Below, piece after piece: positions 28,463 through 39,799 of a stretch of 64,000 nucleotides of DNA. This DNA is from Climacium dendroides (lineage: Eukaryota; Streptophyta; Bryopsida; Hypnales; Climaciaceae). The position numbers and the translations under genes are program-made. The DNA lies in assembly GCA_950106755.1 (NCBI GenBank), contig OX467083.1, forward strand, positions 29,817,029 through 29,881,028, written 5' to 3'. Under the pieces are notes generated by a model. That model made no database searches, was not told the DNA's origin, and worked only from the letters and a program-made list of their open reading frames with translations. Position 1 is the first letter of the stretch. Every line of letters starts with the position of its first letter.

Positions 28463-28560
28463 TGTATAGAAGTAAGTTAAAAACAATGAAAACTTATAGT
28501 TAAAAGCTTGTATATAGAAGTAAGTTAAAAACAATGAAACTTATAGTTAAAAGCTTGTAG
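28463..28560 (+). repeat. Two-copy tandem repeat, about 49 bp
   Basis: TATAGAAGTAAGTTAAAAAC, AATGAAA(A)CTTATAG and TTAAAAGCTTGTA occur twice back to back, with a one-base length difference. Confidence 0.85.
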
Positions 28561-29724
28561 ATACCGAATAGGCTTTTCTTTTTGTAAAATTTGTGGGAAT
28601 TTTGGTGTGTATTGATTGTTTTTGGCAAGTTAGTCATTAGTTTTGTATCCAATTAGGTCATGTTGACAAACTATTTCGACCCAAATTGAAGTCTTTTTTA
28701 CAGCCAATAGAGTCTTTGTTGCGAATGTCTAATAGGATGATGGATGATGTGGCTTAATCAAGGATGTAGTTGTCTAATTTGAATCTGATAAGTAGTCTAT
28801 CCAATATGGTAGTTAAATTGAAATTAGGTTGTCTCTCCCAAGTTGGTAAGTATCAAGATCTGAAGTTCTATTAGGTTCATTTTTCCAAATTGTTGGTCAC
28901 TCACTCTGAGACAAAGCCAGTGAGCGTCCTAGCCCAAGTTGGCTGTATAATTTTCTCTTTTAATATGTGGTTGGTTGTAAGTGAAATTGAGTGGTGAAGT
29001 TTAAAAGTTGGAGTGTTAGTTGACAGAAAAGTATCTTTGTGTCCTAGTTGGTGGAGATGAAGTGAGAGATGTGGTGAAATGGATAGCTGATATTCATTTA
29101 ATTATGAAATTTGTAACTGGTGATTTGTTCACCACTATGATCAATATAATAATAATAAAACTATATACCAAATTGATTCATGCGTGTGTGATGTAGACAT
29201 GAGCTTTGTGGAGCTAAGTGAGGTCTAATAAGTTTCAATAGCAAATCTATTTGGAGACAATTGTATGTCTATGTGAGTCTCTTGTACAAGTTGGAGTGAG
29301 AAATCAATGATGTCCCAAATTGGAAATGTTTGTGAATGCAAGTGAAGCATAGTGTATCTATGAGAGAGTGTCAATTTGTCTTGTTTGGTGTATAAATCAA
29401 ATTAGAGTTAATTGTGATTCAAACCAATCCATATATATGTTCTGCATTTAGGTTTGGGTCAAAGTTTGATGTAGCTGGAACTGTGTGAGAGTGATAGTGG
29501 ATGAAGTATGTTAATGCAAATAGGATATGATCAACAAGAGATTATAGATTAGATTGATCAAGTCAAATTGGAGTCAATTTTGCATGTAAATAGTTGTTTA
29601 AGTGAGTCAATTATTAATGTTGCGTGCTTTTTAGTAATAGGATGTGAAAAATGAAGTATGATGTCTAATTAGAGCTTGGATTCCTAATTGAGATGATTAA
29701 AGTCAAAATGTTGTCTTATAGTAG

Positions 29725-30318
29725 CAAGGGGAGGTCACTCTATGCATTTCTACAACCCATGTGAGTTGAAGATTTTGGAGCCCTTACTTACTTTATAAAA
29801 TTTAATTTAAAGAAAATTTTAAAAATTTGAATAGTTTTTTCTACTTTGAAAGTTTGTAATTTGAATTATTGATATTTTTTTAATTGATGAAAATTAGTCA
29901 CAAATTTTTGAAAAAAAAAAGATACACTGTAGAGCTAAAAATAACTTTGGATCCCTTATTTACTTCATAAAAAATTGTCTAAAAAATAAACAAAAAAATT
30001 CTAAAAATAACTCTCTATTGAAAGTTTAATTTTCTTGAATATTGATGCAATGATCATCCAAATGTATTCTCTATAAATGTTTGAATTGAAAAACATGCCA
30101 TTTCAGTTCATTTTTCAATCTATTATAATAGTCATTTTAAATGTCATTTGAATTGGGAACCTAGTTGGAAATTTTTGGCAATAGAAATCTATAGTCATTA
30201 TTAATCAAAGTTCAAAATTTTAGGTTGAAATTATAGTATATTCCAAAGTAAATAGGGGGCCAAAAAATCACTTCGCTGCACATGGTACACAAAATCCCCA
30301 TAGAGTGACCTCCCCTCA
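29725..30318. mobile_element. Non-autonomous hAT-like element
   Basis: 594 bp bounded by CAAGGGGAGGTCACTCTATG at the left and, read inverted, TGAGGGGAGGTCACTCTATG at the right (18 of 20 matching). An exact 8-bp direct repeat TATAGTAG flanks it (29717-29724 and 30319-30326). Eight-base duplications and a YARNG-type left end (CAAGG) fit the hAT superfamily. The interior has degenerate sub-terminal repeats (TTTGGAGCCCTTACTTACTT and relatives) and no transposase. Confidence 0.8.
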
Positions 30319-31494
30319 TATAGTAGTTTCCAATTTGCATTTAATAGAGAGCGTATGTCAGTCACCAAATTGGAGTCAATTTATTAAGTTAGAGATTAGA
30401 AAAGAAATATGTTGGAGAATGATTGGTACTAAGAGTAGAAAGATGAATTCAAAGTTGGTGAGCAATGATTGAAAGTTCTGCAAATCTTGAGGTTTTATAA
30501 AACTAAGTTGTGGAGTTAATGCTATGAAAGTCAAATTAGTAAAAGAAGATTTGGTGGTTCCATGCAAGGAAGACAAAGTTGTTTACAAGTTGTCCAAAGA
30601 CCAAGTTGGAAGCTAAAGAATAATTGCCAAGTTGGTTGGTCCAACCCTTAGATCAAGTTGGAGAAGGATTTAATAAATAAAGACAAAGAAAATTAAACAT
30701 AAAAAAGCAATTAAAGGATTTAATTAGAAGATAATCTCAACCCTTGTGGCCATTAAGAGTGGAGTGGCAAAATTGTGTAATTAGAATTACTAAGTGAAGA
30801 AAACACGTATGCTTGTGGTTAAAGAACATTTTTCTACATTATCTTTGGTTGCAATGACCTAATAGGATTTATTGGAAACATTCCTATTTAATTACCTCTT
30901 GGAACAAACTTATACTATTAAACTTGATTTTTCCAATTTGGATCCAAGTCTTAACTACAAAGCCAAAAGCATTTATTTGAATCAATTTTTTAAAAATTTG
31001 GACAACATTCATTACTCACTATAAGAAATCTTTTTTTTTTTAACAAGTTGAAAATGTGGTGACCCATTTTTCTAATATTAAACATGTCATCATAGATGTC
31101 CAACAAAATTTATTTGAATTGACGTGGTAAAATCATGTAAAAATCTAAGAAAATGAACCATATTTTTGGTGTGACGTTTACATAGATATGGTCAAAGGAG
31201 GTGCCAAAAGTGCACCATGTAGCTACCACATCACCTCTACCTAAGCGCCATGCAGGCAATACCATGTGGGATTTTTTTCATATGACCTAAATATGATGTG
31301 GTAGTTGACATCACACTAAACATCATGTTGTTTGAAAAGATTAATATTATTTTGAGCAACTACAACTTAGGCATCAAGAAGAATTATGATATTGTTTTTA
31401 GTGATGTTAACTTAGACATCTAAACATTTTGAGCCTTTTTTTGAGACTTCAACTTCAACATCTAAACCTTTTGTGATATGAACTTAGACATACA

Positions 31495-31680
31495 CAATAT
31501 ATTATATAAAATATATCATACACTATACATCATGCACAATATGCCATACATTCTATATCATACAAAATACGTCATATATTGTACATTACATACAATATGA
31601 CATACATTGTCCATTACATACAATATGACATACATTGTACATCATACATAATATGCCATATACAGTACAATGTATTTAAT
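31495..31680 (+). repeat. AT-rich minisatellite (about 32-bp unit)
   Basis: Repeated ATACAATATGACATACATTG, TACATCATACA and related ATATGCCATA blocks run for about 185 bp; the two best-preserved adjacent units are at about 31590-31650. Confidence 0.75.
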
Positions 31681-31994
31681 ATTATAGAGAATTTTGTTAA
31701 AATGGTGGTCATTTTCAAATTGTTTGATCTAAACTGTAAAAGTGTCACCTATAACAAGTATTGATTTAAGAGAACTTGGACTTTTATAAATTAAAAAAAC
31801 TAGGACAAGTATAGATTTCAAACCACATGGTCTAAACTATAAAAGTGACATCTATGACAATTGTAGATTTCAAACATCTAATTATGATATAGATTGTAGA
31901 CATCTAGGACATTTGTACATTTTGGACTGCCCACTCTGAACCATAAAATTGCCAAAGTAGAAAAATTTCTCCATTTTAACAAAATTATCCATTC
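31681..31994. mobile_element. MITE-like element related to the 28066-28331 element
   Basis: The left end GAGAATTTTGTTAAAATGG and right end CCATTTTAACAAAATTATCC are inverted copies, and both resemble the GAATTTTATTAAAATGG termini of the element at 28.1 kb. About 314 bp, with an internal direct duplication (CTAAACTNTAAAAGTG). No clear target duplication was found. Confidence 0.55.
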
Positions 31995-33829
31995 TTTATA
32001 TTGCATAGTTTGAAAAGCCACTTATTGTGTGTATATTGACATGAGAAAACAAACTATTTATACAAATGGGGTGGTAGGAGGGAAAACAAACCATATGGTA
32101 TATGTAAATTTTCTAAATTATAGAAAATTGTGGAAGTTGATGTCCAAAAAAAAATCTGGACATTTCAATTGGTGTCTCAGATTCTCAGTTGACATCTTAG
32201 TTGATGTTTAAAAAAAAACTATTCAAACTCTTAGATGCATACTACTTCATCCTTGTTTGATGCCATATCACTCAAATGCCACATCAAGTGCTATTTTTTT
32301 TAAATTTAAAATTTAAATTTTTTTTAAAACATGCCGCGTGGTTGTCTTTCTTCTATGTTTTTGCATTTGGTCAAGGTCTTACTTCATCCCATAGTAACTT
32401 TCACAAACTTATCTAGAATTAAATCCAAACCCCTTGCCAACATGCTTAGTAATTCTATATTGTCTTCAACATTGTACAAAATGCAACTAGTTCTTTTTTT
32501 ATATCTCTTAGAATATCATCATTGCACAAGACATCAACTCCTTTTGCTTGTGATAATTGAACATTTTTTGGAACATCCAAGTCAATTCTGCCTCTTAAGG
32601 CTGCAATCCCATCTTTGTGCTCTTGTTTTGAAAAACATCTTAGTTTATTGCTAATGTTCAAAAAAACCATAAAAAAATCAAGGGTTTCTTATTATAGTGA
32701 TTACATCTATATCAATTTCTTGAAAGAACAAAGGATGTGATATTGAAGAGGACTTGGTGTAGTATCTTTGGTAAGTTGATTATTGCCTTGTGTGAATAAA
32801 TGATAATCTTTGTGTCTCCCTTTGAAATGCAATGTAGGTTTTGAGTGACCAATACTGCTAGTTTGCTCAAAAGTCATCTTGGTACATCTAATTGTCCACA
32901 CCTTGGTTTTGGGCATTAAAATATTCCATCTTTCAAAAATTAAAGTATTTGAAACAAACCAAAGAGAATTTGTCTCTACAATTATGGTTTCATGTAGGCA
33001 TTGCAAAATCTGATCTTGCTTAATTTATGGTGAGCATCACATCTTCTAACTATGAATATACATATTGAGATTTTTATGTTACTTTGTAATCTAGTTACAA
33101 TACTTTGGTATGCTAATAATCTCAAGGTTTGATACTTTCATGAACTAAAATTTCATTGCAATATAAGACCAAAATGCATCACCAATCTTCGTGGTTAAGC
33201 TAAAACAAAGAATTTGAAGTCTACCAATCTATTCTTCACACATTAAACTAGCCACTGTGTCACACTTCTCAAGTATAAAATTGTGAATTGAAGTACTTTA
33301 CACGAAAAAAATTGTGTTTCTCTATGCTCAAAAATGGAGATCAAATAAAAGATAGGATGATTGAAACTCAAGTGAGTACACAAAAAGAGTGCCCTAATAA
33401 GATTCAACATTAGACAAATGGTTATTGCAAAATTTGAGATTTGAATGTATAATATCAATCAATTTTTTTTTTACCTCAATAAATGTAACCTAGAAATTAT
33501 GTTCAAAAATGATATTTGACATCACCATTGATAGTTGCAATTAGCCTATTTGGGAATAAAATAAAACTTCTTTGACTAACAATCAATCTTATTAAAATAA
33601 AATTTGCTCAATTTTAATTCACTACCTTATTAGTGTGAGCTTTACATTCATCTTGTTTGTAATAATTGACAATTATAAACCCTCATCTTAAAGTCTTTTG
33701 TCAAAGTTTAATGTTGACGAAAATACTTCCAATATTTTCACCATTTTGTAGGAGCCATCTTTCATTTGACGACTGATATAGATTTTTGAAGAGATTTAGT
33801 GAGATGTAAAGTATTTCTTCACCTTTGTT

Positions 33830-36800
33830 AAAATTGAAGATATTCTTTCATCATCAAAAAAACTACCAAGGGTGTCTAATAATTTATCTATTTGACAATG
33901 TCATTTAAAAAACAACCTTTCATGCAATTTAACTTCACAACAAGAGTATTCATAAGGTTCACATGTGATGATGAATTGATGCCTAACTATTGAAATACTT
34001 TAAAAGACTAAAAATCATATCAAGGCACATATTTTAACTTCATTGTAAGACTATTCGCAAGTTTTGCACATAATGGTGACTAATTATTGAAATACTATAG
34101 AATACTAACAATCATAGCAAAGCACTTGGGGTTTGGTGTCTTGCTCGACATCAAGTGATGTTTTCCTGTGGGTACTTCATTGTGTCTTAGCATCTTCAAA
34201 TTGGATTCAAGTGTATTCAATTGTATTTGTTGATTGAAAATACTTAAATCCACCCACTTTGGAATATGTCAAAAGTAATCAAATGCAATAAAAAAATGGA
34301 ATAAAATATGTCAAGAAACTCTACTAGGCAATAATTTCAATTATTTTATAACTTAATTTTTGTAATAAATGCATTAATGGATAGTTTAAAAGAAATTTAA
34401 TTAATTAATTTTTTAAATAATAAAAAATCATACTACTAAAATCATAAGTCCCTCTGTAATATCACAAATGCTATCATTAATACTAGGGGCTCATGCTTGC
34501 TATGCTAGGCATTCGTTGTATCACATATTGGTAAAAATTGGATATATTTGAATAGAATGCATGATAATGATTTTGATAAGCCTTTAAAATAATTATTTTA
34601 ATTATTTTATGAAAATATTTTCAATCATGCATACATAGAAATTGTATTTTCACATAATGTGATATTATTGAAATGGAGTAGCAATTCACAATCACCTCCG
34701 TAATATCATTTTTTACAAAGGGTGATATTATAGAAATAATATCTTTTATAGTATTTACCATTGCATATGTTTCATTCATCATTCAATAAATTTCTATTGT
34801 ACATTTCAATATATGCTTACTTATAAAAAAATTATACAAAGATTTTAGTCATTTTTATTTGAAGATTTATTCAAATTTTTGTTCTGCATTCTATCTAATA
34901 CATAAAAATTCTTATAAAATTCTAATGATGAATGTGTAGAATAGCAAACACCAACCGCTAGTAATTGATAAAAAATGCAATAATCATTAGTATTCATTAA
35001 AAAAATTCAATAATCATATGCCGTCACTAAAAAATACAATAATCATATGTAATCAATGAAAAGCATAATAAACAAGACAATACTAGTGGAGGCTACTAAA
35101 TGTTATCAATGTAGTAATTTTCAATGATAAGTTGAATACTAATTTGTAAAACATTAAACAATAATAATATTTGAAATTCATTTTGAAATTTGCCTCTTGC
35201 CACTCATTGTTGCTTTTAGAGACCCATTGTCGTCTCTTCACAGCCGCAATTCTTCTTGAAACCTTTAGTATCCCCTTAAAGACTCCTTTGAATTATGAGA
35301 CAAATAGGATCTCACTCTTACCTTTTTCTATACATTGTCCAATAATTCTTTTCATACAACCTAGCTAATACAATTGATGATGGTGGAGACCATGAAGCAT
35401 GAAAGCTTTAACCCTAAAAGGACAAGACTTATCATGAGACAAAGCCCACCAAGCATGAAAGCTTTAATCTTAAAAGGATAAGACATATCACCAAGCAATA
35501 TTTTTAATTATTTTATGATTTAATTTTTTTAAACTATTTTGTGACATAATTTTTTGGCGTCTTGCTTGACATCAAGCAATGTCTTTTTAGAAATGTGGAT
35601 TTAATTTCATATGGGCATTTCATTGTGCCTTAACATCTTCCATATTGGATTCAAGTGTAGTCAATCATGTTTCTAGATTGGATATACTTAAATCTATGCA
35701 TTGTGGAATATGTTAAAAACACTACTGGGCAATACTTTTATTTATTTTGTAACTTAAGAATCAAAAGTAGTAAAAATAGAATAAAATATGTCAAAATACT
35801 ACTAGGCAATAATTTTAATTATTTTGTGATTTATTTTTTTGTGATAAATTCAATAATGGATCATATTTTTATTTATTTTTTACTTAAAAAATAAAATAAT
35901 CCAAAGTAATCAATACAAAATGTAATATTCATTTATACTAAAAAAATATAGTAATCATATGCCGTCACTAAGATACACAATATTCATATGTAATCATATA
36001 CAATAAAAAACACAATAAACAAGACAACATTAGAAAAGAGTACTAAATGTTATCAATGCAATAATGTTCAATGATAGCTGAATACTGATTTGCAATACAT
36101 TTAACAATAATATTATTTGAAATAGATTTTGAAATTCTCAATGCGTCTAAAAGATTGGTTTGTAAAATGAGTTACAAATTTGAAAAAAAAGCATAAAGTT
36201 TGAATCTTGAATTTGAAACCTCATATAAATTAAGATTACCTGGACTTGTCATTATTTGTCAAATTTACGTCATCCCTTCACCTAACAATGTAAAGTAACT
36301 CTTCAACTTCTTTGAAAATGAAGATATTTTTTCAAGAAACTTGTTAAGAGTGGTTAATTGTCTAATTTGTTACACAATGTGATTTAGAAAACAACCTTTC
36401 ATACAATTTACCTTCATTGCCAAACTATTTGTAAGTTTTATATGTAATGGTGACTAAATGTTGAAATACTCTAGAATACCAACAATTGTATTAAGGCACT
36501 TGGAGTTGGCATCTTGGTTGACATGTATGAAATGATGTTTGTTTAGAGACTTATTGTCATTGTTGAAATACTCTAAAATACTAACAATTGTATTAAGGCA
36601 ACGGGTTGGCATCTTGATTGACACTAAATGATGTCTTCTTAGAGATGCACTTCATTTTGTCTTTAACATCTTCCAAATTGGATGCAAGGGTATTGAAACA
36701 TGTTGGTAGATTAAATAACACTTAAATCCACTTTGGAATATGTTGGAAACACTCTTGGGCAATATTTTAAATTAATTTTAAATTAATTTAAAAAAAAATT
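33830..36800 (+). repeat. Degenerate kilobase-scale tandem repeats
   Basis: Three blocks recur in order. Block C (ATCTTCCAAATTGGATTCAA, CACTTTGGAATATGT, GGCAATAATTT) occurs at about 34180, 35630 and 36670. Block D (CATATGCCGTCACTAA, AACAAGACAA, ACTAAATGTTATCAATG) occurs at about 35010 and 35960. Block B (AAAACAACCTTTCAT, AATGGTGACTAA, TTGAAATACT) occurs at about 33910 and 36390. Spacing differs between copies, so several deletions or insertions followed the original duplication. Confidence 0.7.
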
Positions 36801-38589
36801 GTGACTTAATATTTTTTGGTAAACATAATATTGAGTATACAACATTGTTGCCCTTCTTCCAACATAATGTTGTAGAATATTCCACATCATTTCATCCCCC
36901 ACATCATTTCATCCTTTCATCCAACAATCAAACTTAGGAATGAAATTTCTAATGAAGATGGATACCTATCATTTTGATAAATATTATAATTTTATTCACT
37001 ATGATTTTCACACTAAGAAAGGATTGTACAAACATGGTTGGATACCCAATTAAATTTCCAATAACAGGGATGGTTTTTTTATTAGTATATTCAAGATATA
37101 AACAACTTTAGACCTAGAAGGACATTATTCTATCACATAGGTCGTTCACAAAATTTATTAGATTCAAATATGACTAGGTGATTTTCCCCCTCGAAAGTCA
37201 TTCATTAGACAATTTTAGTCCTCCTTGAACTATCCAAATGTGTTTTAATGAAATTTATACCAAAATAAATCTTTTAAAATAACTTATCTAATTTTTAGAA
37301 TGCACAAAATTTAGCATCTTGATTATGAATTTGCAAGATGAAGTAGCCAAATATGATCATTGAAAAACTATTAACCCATAATTTGATATTATTTTCCATA
37401 ATGATATTATTGTTCAAGTCAAAATAAAATTAACAATGAGCTATAGATGTATCTAAAATCAAACCTAGACTTTCATTTTTACTTTGTTTACGCAAAAATG
37501 TAGATGGGTCTATTTTAATATCAAGATTGAAATTAAGTATATTCACCTTACAAAATTCTATTTAACTTTTTTCCAATTGTCATGTTTTGATACAAGAGAA
37601 ATGATTATAGCATGGAAATTAACGAGTTGAATCACAAAATGCCATAGACTATTGTATTTGACAAAGTGGTGAAACCAAGTTTATAATTGTGTTCATAGTG
37701 GAAGGTTTATGGGTACCAATTGCATTTGATTTCAAGCATTTAAACCAATAACGCAATGAATTCACCTATTAGTGATAGGGCTCATCATTTCTAGATTCAT
37801 ATCCTTTATTTAAGCCTATTGTAGGTAATTTGAAGACCAAACCATATTTTCACAATTCAAAATATATATTTTTAGACTATTGGTATATTTTGGACTTCAA
37901 ATCAAATGTGAGTCTATAGAAGTAGGTACTTTTGGCCATTTAGCCACTTTAAGTTCAATAAAATAGTGAAATCAAAATTTTAAAAATAATAGATTATTTC
38001 ATGATTTCATTTAAAAAAAATAGAAATTATGCAATCCATGTCTTTTTACAAAAATAATATACATTTTGAATACATGTACAAGATAAAGAAATACTACCTC
38101 TATCTCAAAATGATCTTTCTATTGGACAAAATGTTTCGGACTAAGGTTAAAAATAACATTTAAAAAACCAATTTTGCACTATAAGTAGAGTTTGGTGTAC
38201 TTCTAGAATTTTAGAAACTTTGAGTTTCAGAGCCCTTTTCAAAGTGTAGTTTTGGAATATTAACAAGTAGATTTTTTGAGGTATTTTCAAAAATACTAAT
38301 GGTCAATTAAATGTTGAGTGTGAGGTTGTCATTTTGTAGGCATTTAGTATATGCCCAAAACCACGTTTAACCCTATATTCCACCTTTAGAGCTTCATCCC
38401 CTTCAATCCAACAATATCCAAAGAGATGCAAAAAATATGAATGAACAATGTTGATTGACCCCTTTGGTCATTTCATTTGCCTTTTGATTGATGATTGCAT
38501 GGATAGAGGGGTAACTACTACTTGGAGTTGGTCCCAAATAACAATTAAAAAACAAATTTGATCAGTTTGCAATATTAGAAAGTGCAACA

Positions 38590-38880
38590 AGAAAATCATT
38601 TTGGAACAAAAAATTAAGGCCAACAAGAAGATCATTTTGGGATGGAATTGCACTACTAGAAAATTCAGATTTTTTTTTTATTTGGATGTGATGATCATCA
38701 ACACTTTTTTGTTGATTTGTGTCCAAATCAACAAAAAAGTGTTGATGATCATCACGTCCAAATCAAAAAAAAATCTGAATTTTCTAGTAGTGGAAGGAGT
38801 ATTGTTTTCTGAAAACCATTTGAAGAAGATCATTTTGGGATGGAAGGAATATTATTTTTTGAAAACCATTTGATGCATAT
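38590..38880 (+). repeat. Two-copy repeat, one copy split by a MITE
   Basis: GAAGATCATTTTGGGATGGAA occurs at 38624 and 38824, each followed (after the MITE in the first case) by GGA(G/A)TATT and GAAAACCATTTGA. The intact second copy shows the insertion site of the 38651-38792 element. Confidence 0.8.
38651..38792. mobile_element. CACTA-like fold-back MITE
   Basis: 142 bp made almost entirely of two 69-nt inverted arms (two mismatches) around a 4-nt loop TGTC. The termini read CACTACTAGAAAATTCAGA, matching the CACTA-superfamily signature. A GAA flank on both sides, compared with the unfilled paralogous site GGGATGGAAGGAATATT, supports a 3-bp target duplication with three extra bases (TTG) at the left. 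RNA from it would form a near-perfect hairpin. Confidence 0.85.
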
Positions 38881-39165
38881 ATTGTATCCTTGTAGATGAC
38901 CTTAGATTCCAATTCAGTTAACTTCAATGTTGCATTTTTGGGTACAAAGTGTTACTAAAATCCTCTAAATTGGCTATCAGGGTCATCAAATTGGGGTACT
39001 TTAGAAATAGTAAATTATTTTTGGCAAAGATGAAAAAATTACATAATGTGCACAATGGTCTTATCTACCTTTAATGTGAATTTAGGATCTTTTGGAAGTT
39101 TAAAACAAAAAGTTATGGCCAATAAACCAGAAAAGAAAAGGAAAGAAATATTGTCGTGCATCAGT

Positions 39166-39171
39166 AAAAAA
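39166..39171 (-). terminator. RNA polymerase III terminator
   Basis: A run of six A on the plus strand gives TTTTTT one base beyond the tRNA 3' end on the minus strand. Confidence 0.75.
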
Positions 39172-39172
39172 G

Positions 39173-39256
39173 TGGGGTGAGAGAGGCTCGAACTCTCGAC
39201 CTCAGGATTTCTCTTAGCTATGAGACCTACGCGCTAGCCAACTGCGCCACCACCCC
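39173..39256 (-). tRNA. Elongator tRNA-Met (CAU) with a 10-nt intron
   Basis: Minus-strand sequence begins GGGGTGGTGGCGCAGTTGGC, has anticodon CAT (39220-39222), the T-arm GAGAGTTCGAGCCTCTC and closes with the acceptor strand TCACCCC plus discriminator A. A 10-nt intron (39209-39218) follows position 37, as expected for plant elongator tRNA-Met genes. The mature length is 74 nt, and no CCA is encoded. Confidence 0.95.
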
Positions 39257-39799
39257 AACTTGACCAATTGCTGGATGATGTCACAACATTTTCCAGTTTA
39301 GTTATTAAACTTCAAAATTCTTAAGAAGTTTTCCATATCTCATTGGTCAAACGAGTATAAAAATAACGATCAGTCGTAATGGAGAGTCTCAGAGTGAATG
39401 GGGAAAAAAAAATACAGCAAGGAAGAAACAATAATGTCTCTATTGAGGAACCTCGGGGTCACACATTTACTCTTCTTTTGAAGCAGCAATGGTGGAATGG
39501 CCTGTGGAGGAAAGGGGAAAAAATCTATCAAATTTGCATCCAGCAAGAGCACAATACGCCATTGACTGTAATATTGCAGACCAGTAAACGCGTCAATGAT
39601 AAGAATGGACTGAACCCAATTGAATAGATCAGACCAGAAGCGAATTCATTCTGAGAATGTGCAAACATTCAAATCTCGGTAACGAGGAAAGTGAGCACAG
39701 GACCGTCTTACAAGCTAACGCACATCCCGTCTTGAACGTCGACCTAACACATCCCCGCCAGTCATTTCTCTGAAACGCATGCCCTCGTTCCACACACCA

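Larger units (their letters stand above)
27633..39165. other. AT-rich, transposon-littered gene-less region
   Basis: About 11.5 kb without a convincing gene. It holds short TIR elements (27816-28012, 28066-28331, 29725-30318, 31681-31994, 38651-38792), a minisatellite (31495-31680) and degenerate tandem repeats (33830-36800). Open frames near 32330-33010 on both strands resemble no family known to me and were not called. Confidence 0.6.

Noticed and set aside
32331..33006. Open frames on both strands (about 70-107 codons) that might be a transposase or retroelement remnant
   Set aside because: No recognised domain, strongly AT-driven composition, and equally long frames on both strands.
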